NCBI RefSeq assembly: GCF_030163795.1
Contig: NZ_JASJOF010000001.1
Span: 310,001-374,000 of the forward strand
Direction of reading: 5' to 3'
Length of the DNA stretch: 64,000 nucleotides
Origin: Roseicyclus marinus
Lineage (GTDB): Bacteria; Pseudomonadota; Alphaproteobacteria; Rhodobacterales; Rhodobacteraceae
Shown: piece after piece, positions 35,831-43,662 of the stretch
How the letters are laid out: every line of letters begins with the position of its first letter
Position numbering within the stretch: position 1 is the first letter of the stretch
Program-made: the position numbers and the translations under genes
The notes under the pieces: generated by a model
Database searches by the model: none
The model's input: only the letters and a program-made list of their open reading frames with translations
Told to the model about the DNA's origin: nothing

Positions 35831-36154
35831 ATGTTCACCGACAGCCGGACCGACGATGTCCAGACCGTCATCACCACCTTCGAGACATCGCCGGGCACCT
35901 GCGCCGACCTGATGGACGAATTGCAGGCGGCCTATGCCGAGTTCATTTCGCACCAGCCGGGATTTGTCTCGGCGGCGCTGCATGTGAACGACGCGCAGAC
36001 GCGGATCGCCAATTATTCGCAATGGCAGAGGCGCGAGGATTTCCAGGCGATGCTGCGCTCGGACGAGATGCGGGCGCGCAACCGGCGGATCGGGGCGCTG
36101 TGCCGGTCATTCGAGCCGGTCCTTTATGACGTGGCGGCGACCTATGGTGGATGA
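35831..36154 (+). CDS. Antibiotic biosynthesis monooxygenase-fold (ABM) protein
   Basis: 107 residues of the dimeric ferredoxin-like ABM fold: TVITTFETSPGTCADLMDEL, the core HQPGFVSAALHVNDAQTRIANYSQWQ split over two strands, then an R-rich end. Members include heme-degrading and quinol monooxygenases; many have no assigned role. AAGAGG precedes the ATG. It overlaps the next small membrane protein gene by 11 bases, so the two are coupled. Confidence 0.8.
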   Translation: MFTDSRTDDVQTVITTFETSPGTCADLMDELQAAYAEFISHQPGFVSAALHVNDAQTRIANYSQWQRREDFQAMLRSDEMRARNRRIGALCRSFEPVLYDVAATYGG

Positions 36155-36449
36155 ACCGGGGCGCGATCCGGCCGGGCCCGAGGCGCTGGCCGAAGAGGTG
36201 CGCGCGCTGCGGCGCGAGCTGACCTTTCTGCGCAGTCACAAGATGTTCCAGATTTACCAATCGGTGCCGCGCGTCCTGATGCTGCGCTTTGCCAGCGGCA
36301 TGGCGGTCGGGCTGGGCACGGTGATCGGCGCGACCGTGCTGTTGTCCTTGATCATCTGGGCCTTGAGCCAGATCGAATTCATCCCGATCATCGGGGATTG
36401 GGCCGTGCGCATCGCGACCGAGATCCAGACCTTGACGGGCGGGGAATAG
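36144..36449 (+). CDS. DUF5665 membrane protein
   Basis: 101 residues. A coiled-coil-like N-terminus (EALAEEVRALRRELTFLRSH) leads into KMFQIYQSVPRVLMLRFASG and one transmembrane helix (VIGATVLLSLIIWALSQIEF), then the conserved end EFIPIIGDWAVRI. This matches DUF5665. ATG 36144 is chosen because 36126 would overlap the previous gene by 29 bases. Function unknown; perhaps a membrane partner of the ABM protein. Confidence 0.75.
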   Translation: MVDEPGRDPAGPEALAEEVRALRRELTFLRSHKMFQIYQSVPRVLMLRFASGMAVGLGTVIGATVLLSLIIWALSQIEFIPIIGDWAVRIATEIQTLTGGE

Positions 36450-36528
36450 GTTTTGCCTATCACGGCTTGTGCCGGTCGGGGCCGTGCCTATCTGCATCGG
36501 AAGGACCCAAGCAAAGGAGCGTCCAGAC

Positions 36529-36774
36529 ATGCAATGCCCCGTTGACGGCACCACCCTTGTCATGGCCGACCGGCAAGGTGTCGAGATCGACTACTGCCCG
36601 CAATGCCGCGGTGTCTGGCTGGATCGCGGCGAGTTGGACAAGATCATCGAACGATCCGCCCCGGCGGCACAGCCGATGCGCCCTGCGCCCGAGCCAAGCT
36701 ACCGCGACGACGACCGCGGCTACGAGAAGAAGAAGCGCCGGGGATCCTTCCTCGACGACATCTTCGATTTCTGA
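36529..36774 (+). CDS. Zinc-ribbon (zf-TFIIB) domain protein
   Basis: 81 residues. A four-Cys zinc ribbon is at the N-terminus: CPVDGTTL and IDYCPQCRGVWLDRGELDKI. A disordered linker and a basic/acidic tail (KKKRRGSFLDDIFDF) follow. Small proteins of this kind occur widely; their role is unknown, though binding to nucleic acid or protein is likely. AAGGAG is nine bases before the ATG. A RIME-like repeat follows the stop. Confidence 0.85.
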   Translation: MQCPVDGTTLVMADRQGVEIDYCPQCRGVWLDRGELDKIIERSAPAAQPMRPAPEPSYRDDDRGYEKKKRRGSFLDDIFDF

Positions 36775-36785
36775 CGCGGGCGTTG

Positions 36786-36890
36786 GAGCATGTCGCGCAA
36801 AAGTGGGAACCGGTTTTCCGCGCCCCGGACATGCGACATCAGAAGGTAAGAGCGCGACGCGTGAGTGCGAATGAACGCGACGCGCTCTAG
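36786..36890. repeat. RIME-like alphaproteobacterial intergenic repeat
   Basis: Two palindromic units. The first (about 36788-36834) has GCATGTC/GACATGC outer arms and an AAAAGTGGGAACCGGTTTT core. The second (36849-36888) pairs AGAGCGCGACGCGT with ACGCGACGCGCTCT with one mismatch. The GTGGGAACCGGTTTT core is the hallmark of mosaic repeats known from Rhizobiales and relatives. It lies between convergent genes. Confidence 0.75.
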
Positions 36891-36893
36891 GGA

Positions 36894-38993
36894 TCAGCCG
36901 TTCAGCGCCTCCCAGATCCGTCCGGGCGAAAAGGGCATCTGCGGCGGCGCTTTGCCCGTGGGGCGGAAGGCATCCGTGATCGCGTTGATGAGCGCCGCGG
37001 GTGCGCCGGTCGTCGCGGCCTCCCCCACGCCTTTGGCACCCAGCGGGTTCATCGGGCTCGGCGTTTCCGTCTGCGACAGGCCGAGCGGCGGCAGGTCATC
37101 GGCGCGCGGCATGGCGTAATCCATGAAGCTGCCGGTCAGAAGCTGCCCCTCGTCATCGAGCGCGATGGCCTCCAGCATGGTTTCGCCGACGGCTTGGGCA
37201 AAGCCGCCGCGGATCTGACCCTCGACCTGAACGGGGTTCACGATCAGGCCGGTGTCGTCATGGGCATGGGCAGACAGCAGGCGGGCGACGCCGGTGTCCG
37301 CGTCGATCTGCACAAGCGCGGCATAGGCCCCGAAGGCCCAAGCCTGCCCCGCGACCTCGTAGCGGCTTTCGGCGGTCAGGGGCAGGGGTTGGCCCGCCTC
37401 GCGCAGCTTCAGCACCTTTTCGCAAGCCTCGAGGAGCGCGCTGCCGCCGATGGCGGTGGCCCGGCTGCCCACGGCGCCGACGCCCACCGGCGCGGTGCCG
37501 GTATCGCCCGCGTCGAGCGTGATCGCCTCCATCGGGATGCCCAGAGCGTCACTTGCGATCTGGGAAAAGGCGGTCAGCCGCCCGTGGCCCTGTTGCGTCG
37601 CGCCGGTGACGATATGGGCCGTGCCGTCTGCGTTCAGCGTCACGCTGGCATATTCGAAGCCCGCCGCCGAAGGGTCCACGTAGAAGGCCGTGCCAAGCCC
37701 CGCGATCCCGCCTGCCGCGCGGATCGCATCGCGCCGGGCGCGCAGGCCCGCCAGATCGGCGGCGGCCTCGAACGCATCGAGGGCGGCGGCGTAATCGCCG
37801 CTGTCGAGCTTGTTGCCGGTCGCCGTGTCATGCGGCATGGCAGAGGCGGGCAAAAGGTTCGCACGGCGCAGCGCGATCGGGTCGCGGCCCGTGACGGCTG
37901 CGGCCTCGTCGATCAGGCGTTCGATGATCACATTCGCCTCGGGCCGGCCCGCGCCCCGATAGATGCCGACGGGCGGCGTCGGATGGGCGGTGACGGCTGT
38001 TTCGATGTCGAGCGCCGGGATCACATAGCCCGAGGGCAGGATGCGCGCCGCGTTGAAGGCAGGCATCAGCGCCGTGCCCGACAGCCACCCACCGACGGGC
38101 GCGTCGATCCGCGCTTCGAGCGCGAGGAAGCGGCCTTCGGCATCCAGCGCCAGCCGCCCGCGCGAGGTCAGGCCGCGCCCATGGCCCGCGGACAGGAATT
38201 CCTCGGACCGGGTCGCGATCCAGCGCACATCGCGTTTCAGATGCATCGCGGCCCAAACCGCCAGAACTTCCTCGGGGTAGGAAAAGCCCTTCATCCCGAA
38301 ACCGCCGCCGACATCGGGGGCTTTGACGCGCACCCGGTCCGGGTCGAGTTGCAGGATGCGGGCAAGGTCGTTTTTCGTGCGATGCGGCGTCTGGGTCGAT
38401 TGCCAGATCGTGACGCCCTCGGTCGCCGCGTCGTATTGGACGGCGATGCCGCGCGGCTCCATAGGCGAGGGCGCGACGCGGGGATGACGGGTTTCGACCT
38501 CGACCACATGGGCGGCCTCGGCAAAGGCGCGGGCGGCGTTGCCGGTGCGCCATGCGCGGCTGGCGATGCGGCGCGGTTCGGGCAGGGGGCTGTCGTCGAT
38601 GTCGAGCACGATCAGGTCGACGGCATCGGCGGCATGTGCCGGGCTGTCGGCGAAAACGGCCACGACGGGTTCGCCCACGGCGGTGACATTTTCCCGGGCC
38701 AGAAGCGGAAAGGGCAGCACCTCGGCGATGTCCAGCACGGGCTGGACATCGGGCGGCAGGGTGGGCGGCAGGTCGGCCCCGGTCAGCACGGCGACGACGC
38801 CGGGGGCGGCCAATGCCTCGGAAATGTCGATGCCGGTGATCTTGCCCGCCGCGACCGGGCTGCGCAGGAACGCGATGTGGAGCGGATCGGTCAGCGCGAT
38901 ATCGGCGGTGTAGCGGCCCCGCCCCATCAAAAGCGCCGGATCCTCGCGCCGGGTCACGGGCGCGCCGATCATCTTGTGTTCGGGTTTCGTCAT
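36894..38993 (-). CDS. Molybdopterin-binding subunit of a xanthine dehydrogenase/CO dehydrogenase family enzyme
   Basis: 699 residues. Both large-subunit domains are present, with GGGFGMKGF binding the molybdopterin, the form II CoxL-like loop YRGAGRPEA, the Q-rich ATQQGHGRL site, and GVGEAATTGA with the catalytic Glu. It hydroxylates carbon centres such as heterocycles or aldehydes; CO oxidation is unlikely since the loop is not the form I AYRCSFR. No FAD or iron-sulfur subunit gene adjoins it. The start at 38993 has AGGGA at good spacing; an ATG seven codons upstream is possible. Confidence 0.9.
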   Translation of the reverse strand: MTKPEHKMIGAPVTRREDPALLMGRGRYTADIALTDPLHIAFLRSPVAAGKITGIDISEALAAPGVVAVLTGADLPPTLPPDVQPVLDIAEVLPFPLLARENVTAVGEPVVAVFADSPAHAADAVDLIVLDIDDSPLPEPRRIASRAWRTGNAARAFAEAAHVVEVETRHPRVAPSPMEPRGIAVQYDAATEGVTIWQSTQTPHRTKNDLARILQLDPDRVRVKAPDVGGGFGMKGFSYPEEVLAVWAAMHLKRDVRWIATRSEEFLSAGHGRGLTSRGRLALDAEGRFLALEARIDAPVGGWLSGTALMPAFNAARILPSGYVIPALDIETAVTAHPTPPVGIYRGAGRPEANVIIERLIDEAAAVTGRDPIALRRANLLPASAMPHDTATGNKLDSGDYAAALDAFEAAADLAGLRARRDAIRAAGGIAGLGTAFYVDPSAAGFEYASVTLNADGTAHIVTGATQQGHGRLTAFSQIASDALGIPMEAITLDAGDTGTAPVGVGAVGSRATAIGGSALLEACEKVLKLREAGQPLPLTAESRYEVAGQAWAFGAYAALVQIDADTGVARLLSAHAHDDTGLIVNPVQVEGQIRGGFAQAVGETMLEAIALDDEGQLLTGSFMDYAMPRADDLPPLGLSQTETPSPMNPLGAKGVGEAATTGAPAALINAITDAFRPTGKAPPQMPFSPGRIWEALNG

Positions 38994-39070
38994 CGCATCT
39001 GTCCCTGTGGCCATCCCAACCACGGCTGATAGTGTGGCTTTGGACGGGAATGGCAAGGGATGGGACGGCG

Positions 39071-39838
39071 ATGAAACTGGCGGTGATCGGGGCGGGCAGC
39101 ATCGGGGGATGGGTCATCGCGGCGCTGGCGCGCGACGGGCTTGGCCCGGCAGCGGTGATCGTGCGCGGCAGCGCGCCCTCGGGCCTGCATGCTGTGCGGT
39201 CCGTGGCGGAACTGCCACCCGGGGTGACGCATCTGGTCGATTGCGCGGGCCATGCGGGGCTGGCCGCGCATGGGCCTGCGGCCTTGGCGGCGGGGATAGA
39301 CGTGATAACGCTGTCGCTGGGTGCGCTGGCCGATGAGGGGCTTGCCCGTGATCTGGCCGAGGCGGCAGAGGCAGGAGGCGCGCGGCTGCATCTGGCGAGC
39401 GGGGCGATCGGCGCGCTTGATGCCCTGCGCGCCGGCGCTGCTGGTGGCTTGCGTAGCGTCCGCTACACGGGTCGCAAGCCGCCCAAGGGCTGGGCCGGAT
39501 CGCCCGCGGAGGATGTGCTGGACCTGTCGGCCCTGACCACGCCCGCCGCCCATTTCGAGGGCAGCGCGCGGCAGGCGGCCTTGCGCTATCCCAAGAATGC
39601 CAATGTCGCGGCGGCGGTGGCGCTGGCGGGGCTGGGGTTCGATCAGACGCAGGCGCGACTGTTGGCCGATCCCACGGCGGCGGGCAATGTCCACGAGGTG
39701 GAAGCCGAGGGGAATTTCGGATCGTTCCGGTTCGAGATCACGGGCGCCTCCCTGCCGGACAATCCACGCAGTTCGGCCTTGGCCGCCATGAGCGTTCTGG
39801 CCGAGGTGCGGCGGCTTCGGGCGCGGGTGACGACCTGA
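39071..39838 (+). CDS. nadX: L-aspartate dehydrogenase
   Basis: 255 residues. The N-terminal Rossmann motif VIGAGSIGGW is followed by the DUF108-type catalytic domain: TGRKPPKGWAGSPAEDVLDL, YPKNANVAAAVALAGLGFDQ and EGNFGSFRFEI. NAD(P)-dependent AspDH converts aspartate to oxaloacetate or iminoaspartate, the latter feeding NAD synthesis. The ATG at 39071 has GGGACGG upstream. Divergent from the molybdenum enzyme gene across 77 bases. No nadA or nadC lies nearby, so its role in NAD synthesis is inferred. Confidence 0.87.
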   Translation: MKLAVIGAGSIGGWVIAALARDGLGPAAVIVRGSAPSGLHAVRSVAELPPGVTHLVDCAGHAGLAAHGPAALAAGIDVITLSLGALADEGLARDLAEAAEAGGARLHLASGAIGALDALRAGAAGGLRSVRYTGRKPPKGWAGSPAEDVLDLSALTTPAAHFEGSARQAALRYPKNANVAAAVALAGLGFDQTQARLLADPTAAGNVHEVEAEGNFGSFRFEITGASLPDNPRSSALAAMSVLAEVRRLRARVTT

Positions 39839-39842
39839 CGAC

Positions 39843-40031
39843 CTAGCGTTTCGCGGCTTCGATCGCCTGCCGTATCACGCCCGGATCGCCGAGATGGTTC
39901 ATCAGGATCAGGATCAGGCGGGCGTTCAACGCCTCGCTCTCTTCACGGGTCAGGCCGTCATGGGCGGCGATCAGCGCCTCGTAAAGATCGTCGGGATTGG
40001 AAAGGATGGGGTCGAGGTTCAGGTTTGCCAT
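39843..40031 (-). CDS. DUF2783 small protein
   Basis: 62 residues: NPDDLYEALIAAHDGLTREE and LNARLILILMNHLGDPGVIR. This matches DUF2783, which repeatedly accompanies FAD aromatic hydroxylases. The ATG at 40031 overlaps the hydroxylase stop by one base (TGATG), and an in-frame GTG lies immediately upstream at 40034. Last gene of a leftward three-gene operon. Possibly an accessory or chaperone-like subunit; not tested. Confidence 0.8.
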   Translation of the reverse strand: MANLNLDPILSNPDDLYEALIAAHDGLTREESEALNARLILILMNHLGDPGVIRQAIEAAKR

Positions 40032-41638
40032 CACGCTGCCTTTCCCATGGCGCGGTCGAACGCGCGGGCCAGTTTGTCCGCGTCGCAGGCAGCCCAGCGG
40101 GCGGCGACATGCTGGTCGGGCCGAATGAGGTAGAGCGCGCGCTGCGCCTGCCCCAGATAGCGGTCGCGCAAATCGGGATTGGCGGCGTCGAGCGTCAGAA
40201 CCGCCACCCCATCCGGCACGCTGGGCACTGTCGCCCCCAGCGCCAGAAGGGTGAAGCCCCGCCCCAGATGATCGAGCAGGTAGCCATCGCCGAGCCGCGC
40301 ATCGGGGCAGGGCGCACCGGGCCGGGTCCGCGCCGGACTGCCGGGCAGGGCGTCGCGCGTGACGAGCGGCGAGGCGTCATAGACCGAGGGCAGCGACAGG
40401 CGCCCCGAATTCACCATGGGCCGGGCAAAGGGTGCATGGCGTGCCAGATGCAGCACCGCATCGCGGAACAGGTGCGATTGCGGCGATTTGGGCGTGATGA
40501 AATCGGTCGCACGGGTGGAGTTGCGGATATTCTCGTCGGCGGCATGGATGCGTTCGGCATCGTAGCTGTCGATGAGGCTTTCGGGCGCTGCGCCTGCCAG
40601 AACGGCGGCGAGTTTCCAGCCCAGGTTGTCGGCATCCTGCACACCCGAATTGGCCCCCCGCGCGCCAAAGGGGCTGACCTGATGGGCGGCATCGCCTGCA
40701 AAGATCACACGGCCATGGCGGAACCGTTCCATCCGGCGGCACTGGAACGTGTAGATGGAGGTCCAGTCGAGCTCGTAGTCCACGTCCGGCCCCAGCATCA
40801 GGTCGATGCGTTTGCGGATCCGGGTGGGGTCAAGCTCGGCCTTGCGGTCGATGTTCCAGCCAAGCTGGAAGTCGATCCGCCAGATGTCGTCGGGTTGTTT
40901 GTGGAGCAGCGCGGAGGCGCCCGACTTGAACCATGGCTCGAACCAGAACCAGCGTTCGGTCGGGAAATCGGCTTTCATCTTCACGTCGGCGATCAGGAAA
41001 TTGTCCTCGAACACCCGCCCCTCGAACCCCAGCCCCATCATCTCGCGGATGGGCGAGCGCGCGCCATCGCAGGCGATCAACCAGTCGGTTCGCAGGTCAT
41101 AGGGTCCATCGGGCGTGTCCAGACGAAGCGTCACGCCATCGCCCGCCGCGTCCATCCTGCTCAGCCGGTTGCGGCCCCGGATCTCGATCGGCGCACCTTG
41201 CGCCTTGGCGCGGGCGATCCCATCCACAAGGAAGCGTTCGAACCATGGCTGTTGCAGGTTGATGAAGGCTGGGTGGCGGTGGCCGTCCTCGGGCAGCAGG
41301 TCAAAGGCATAGACCTCGTCCCGGTCATGGAACACGCGGCCCCGGTTCCAGACCACGCCCTTGGCCAGCATGTCGGCCCCGCAGCCCAGCCGGTGGGCGA
41401 TGTCCAGCGAGCGTTTGGCGAAACAGATCGCGCGAGAGCCTTGGCCGACCCCCTCATGATCGTCGAGCACCAGCACCGGTGCCCCCCGCAACCCAAGGTC
41501 AAGCGCCAGCGCAAGGCCGACCGGCCCGGCCCCAAGGATCACCACGGGATGATGGACAGGCCGCGCCGCATCCTGATCGGCGGACCGCGCATAGGGATAA
41601 AGCCGAAAGGACAGCGGATAGCGGTCTTGCCAGGTCAT
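40031..41638 (-). CDS. FAD-dependent aromatic hydroxylase (MhpA/PHBH-like)
   Basis: 535 residues. FAD motifs are VVILGAGPVGLALALDLGLRG split as usual (GxGxxG near residue 33), the DG motif LIACDGARSPIRE, and the GD motif VIFAGDAAHQVSPFGARGAN. The C-terminal thioredoxin-like domain matches 3-(3-hydroxyphenyl)propionate hydroxylase-type enzymes. It uses NAD(P)H and oxygen to hydroxylate a phenol. Six bases after the MBL-fold gene and coupled to DUF2783. Substrate is unknown; no ring-cleavage gene is nearby. Confidence 0.87.
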   Translation of the reverse strand: MTWQDRYPLSFRLYPYARSADQDAARPVHHPVVILGAGPVGLALALDLGLRGAPVLVLDDHEGVGQGSRAICFAKRSLDIAHRLGCGADMLAKGVVWNRGRVFHDRDEVYAFDLLPEDGHRHPAFINLQQPWFERFLVDGIARAKAQGAPIEIRGRNRLSRMDAAGDGVTLRLDTPDGPYDLRTDWLIACDGARSPIREMMGLGFEGRVFEDNFLIADVKMKADFPTERWFWFEPWFKSGASALLHKQPDDIWRIDFQLGWNIDRKAELDPTRIRKRIDLMLGPDVDYELDWTSIYTFQCRRMERFRHGRVIFAGDAAHQVSPFGARGANSGVQDADNLGWKLAAVLAGAAPESLIDSYDAERIHAADENIRNSTRATDFITPKSPQSHLFRDAVLHLARHAPFARPMVNSGRLSLPSVYDASPLVTRDALPGSPARTRPGAPCPDARLGDGYLLDHLGRGFTLLALGATVPSVPDGVAVLTLDAANPDLRDRYLGQAQRALYLIRPDQHVAARWAACDADKLARAFDRAMGKAA

Positions 41639-41644
41639 CGCATC

Positions 41645-42592
41645 TCAGCCCTGCAGCGCCGCCCACATCTCGGCATCCCGTTCGGCGGTCCAGATGCGCG
41701 GATGGTCGAGGCCCCGCGCCTCGTCATAGGCGCGGGCGATGTTGAAGGGCAGGCAATGTTCGTAGATCGCGAAATCCCCGAATTTCGGATCGCAGACGGC
41801 GCGCGCCGCCGCCATCGCCTCCTTGAGCGAGCCGCCCTTTGCCGCGACGCGCGCGACGGGATCGTAGGTGGAATTCACGAAATCCCGCGTGCTGTCGATG
41901 GCGCGGCCCACCATGTCGCCGATCAGCGCATCGCCCCGCCCCGGCGCGATGGCGCGTGGCCGGAACCCCGCGATCACGTCCAGCGTGTCGCCCCAATCGG
42001 CGAAATGCCCGTCGCCGCAATAACAGGCCGAGTGGTATTCGACGATATCGCCGGTGAACATGACCTCGGCATCCGGCACCCAGATCGCCGCGTCGCCCGC
42101 CGTATGCGCGCGACCCGGCGTGAAGATGTCGACCCGGCGATTGCCGAGGTACACGGTCATGCTGTCCGAAAAGGTCGTGGTGGGCCATGTCAGGCCCGGA
42201 ATGTCCTCGTGCCCCTGGAACAGGCGCGGGAAGCGGGCGAATTCGCTGTCCCAATCCTCTTGGCCGCGCTCGACCACCATGGATCGCGCGACATCGGACA
42301 TGATCACCTGACCCGCGCCATAGGCCGAGGCGCCCAGCACGCGGACGGCGTGGTAATGGGTCAGGACAAGGTGCGAAATCGGCTTGTCCGTCACGCTCCT
42401 GATGCACTCGATCACCTTGCGGGCAAGGCGCGGCGTGGCCTGCGCCTCGATCACCATGACGCTGTCATCCCCGATGATGACGCCCGAATTGGGGTCGCCT
42501 TGGGCGGTGAAGGCATAAAGCCCCTCGCCGATCTCGGTGAAGCTGATGGTCTTCTCGGACAGGTCACCCGCCGATGCGAAGGCCTTGGCCAT
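41645..42592 (-). CDS. MBL-fold protein lacking the second metal site
   Basis: 315 residues of the metallo-beta-lactamase fold. The HxHxDH motif reads HYHAVR, so both Zn2 ligands (Asp, His) are missing. The third Zn1 His (GRAHTAGD) and the bridging Asp (FTGDIV) remain, while the last His is replaced in APGRGDAL. A one-metal hydrolase or a non-enzymatic role is likely. GGAAGAG precedes the ATG. First gene of an operon with the FAD hydroxylase and DUF2783, so it may hydrolyse or bind an intermediate of that pathway. Confidence 0.82.
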   Translation of the reverse strand: MAKAFASAGDLSEKTISFTEIGEGLYAFTAQGDPNSGVIIGDDSVMVIEAQATPRLARKVIECIRSVTDKPISHLVLTHYHAVRVLGASAYGAGQVIMSDVARSMVVERGQEDWDSEFARFPRLFQGHEDIPGLTWPTTTFSDSMTVYLGNRRVDIFTPGRAHTAGDAAIWVPDAEVMFTGDIVEYHSACYCGDGHFADWGDTLDVIAGFRPRAIAPGRGDALIGDMVGRAIDSTRDFVNSTYDPVARVAAKGGSLKEAMAAARAVCDPKFGDFAIYEHCLPFNIARAYDEARGLDHPRIWTAERDAEMWAALQG

Positions 42593-42670
42593 GGTCTCTT
42601 CCCCCTCTGTGCCGGGCAAGATTAGTGCAAATGCAACGATCCGTCGAGGGGCCGGTCCTGCGGAAACGGC

Positions 42671-42711
42671 AGGTCCTGTCCTCTGGACGCGCTAGGTCCT
42701 GTCCTCTGGAC
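42671..42711. promoter_or_regulatory. Twin-dyad direct repeat, operator candidate
   Basis: AGGTCCTGTCCTCTGGAC occurs twice without mismatch (42671-42688 and 42694-42711), 23 bp apart. Each copy contains the dyad GTCC-TCT-GGAC. The pair lies in the 180-bp region between the leftward MBL/hydroxylase operon and the rightward dehydrogenase gene, so it may be a regulator site for both. Confidence 0.6.
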
Positions 42712-42772
42712 ATGCAGGGATTGGGTGCTAGGGTCCGCGCGGTTCGGGACAGACCGATGAAAGGGACGGGCG

Positions 42773-43657
42773 ATGGCGAAACTGGCGTTTTTGGGTCTTG
42801 GCGTGATGGGCTATCCGATGGCGGCGCATCTTTTGCGCGCGGGCCATGCCGTGACCGTCTACAACCGTACGACGGCCAAGGCCGAGGCTTGGGTGGCCGA
42901 ACATGGCGGTGCCTTTGCTGCGACCCCGCGCGAGGCCGCCGAAGGATGCGATTTCGTCCTGTCCTGCGTCGGCAACGACGATGACCTCCGCTCGGTCTAT
43001 GCCGGGCCCGATGGCGCGTTGGCGGGGATGAAATCGGGCGCGATCGTGGTCGATCACACCACCGTCTCGGCCACCGTGACGCGCGAACTGGCCGGCGCCG
43101 CCGCCGAGGCCGGCATCGGCTGGGTCGATGCGCCCGTTTCGGGCGGGCAGGCAGGGGCTGAAAACGGCCAGCTCGCCATCATGTGCGGCGGTGATGCCGC
43201 CCATTATGCTGCCGCCGAACCCGTCGTGGCCGCCTATTCCAAGGCGACGGTCCATTTCGGCGCGATCGGTGCGGGCCAACTGACCAAGATGGTCAACCAG
43301 ATCTGCATCGCGGGCCTCGTGCAGGCCATGTCCGAGGGGCTTTATTTCGCGATGAAGGCCGGCCTCGACCCCAAGGCGGTCGCCGATCTGGTTGCCCAAG
43401 GCGCAGGCGGATCCTGGCAGCTCAAGAACCGCGCGGGCACCATGGTGGACAACCAGTTCAACCACGGTTTCGCCGTCGACTGGATGCGCAAGGATCTGGG
43501 CATCGCGCTGGGGCAGGCCAAGGAAATCGGCGCCTCCCTGCCGGTGACCGCCATCGTCGACCAGTTCTACGCCGATGTGCAGCAACTGGGCGGCGGGCGC
43601 TGGGATACGTCCAGCCTGATCCAGCGCTTCCGCGCCATGAACGGCGAGCTGGACTGA
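42773..43657 (+). CDS. NAD(P)-dependent 3-hydroxyisobutyrate dehydrogenase family oxidoreductase
   Basis: 294 residues. The N-terminal motif is FLGLGVMGYPMA (cofactor binding), the substrate motif is DAPVSGGQAGAENGQLAIM, and catalytic Lys sits in GQLTKMVNQI near residue 171. The C-terminal helical domain completes the fold. Family members reduce or oxidise short beta-hydroxyacids (3-hydroxyisobutyrate, tartronate semialdehyde). AAGGGACGG lies before the ATG. Only 5 bases separate it from mnmH, so the two may share a transcript despite unrelated roles. Confidence 0.88.
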   Translation: MAKLAFLGLGVMGYPMAAHLLRAGHAVTVYNRTTAKAEAWVAEHGGAFAATPREAAEGCDFVLSCVGNDDDLRSVYAGPDGALAGMKSGAIVVDHTTVSATVTRELAGAAAEAGIGWVDAPVSGGQAGAENGQLAIMCGGDAAHYAAAEPVVAAYSKATVHFGAIGAGQLTKMVNQICIAGLVQAMSEGLYFAMKAGLDPKAVADLVAQGAGGSWQLKNRAGTMVDNQFNHGFAVDWMRKDLGIALGQAKEIGASLPVTAIVDQFYADVQQLGGGRWDTSSLIQRFRAMNGELD

Positions 43658-43662
43658 CCCGA

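Noticed and set aside
36894-38993. Carbon monoxide dehydrogenase (form I CoxL)
   Set aside because: The active-site loop is YRGAGRPEA, not the AYRCSFR of form I, and the coxM/coxS genes are missing.
40025-42625. An 866-codon + strand frame opposite the hydroxylase operon
   Set aside because: Shadow of three coupled genes with clear domains on the other strand.
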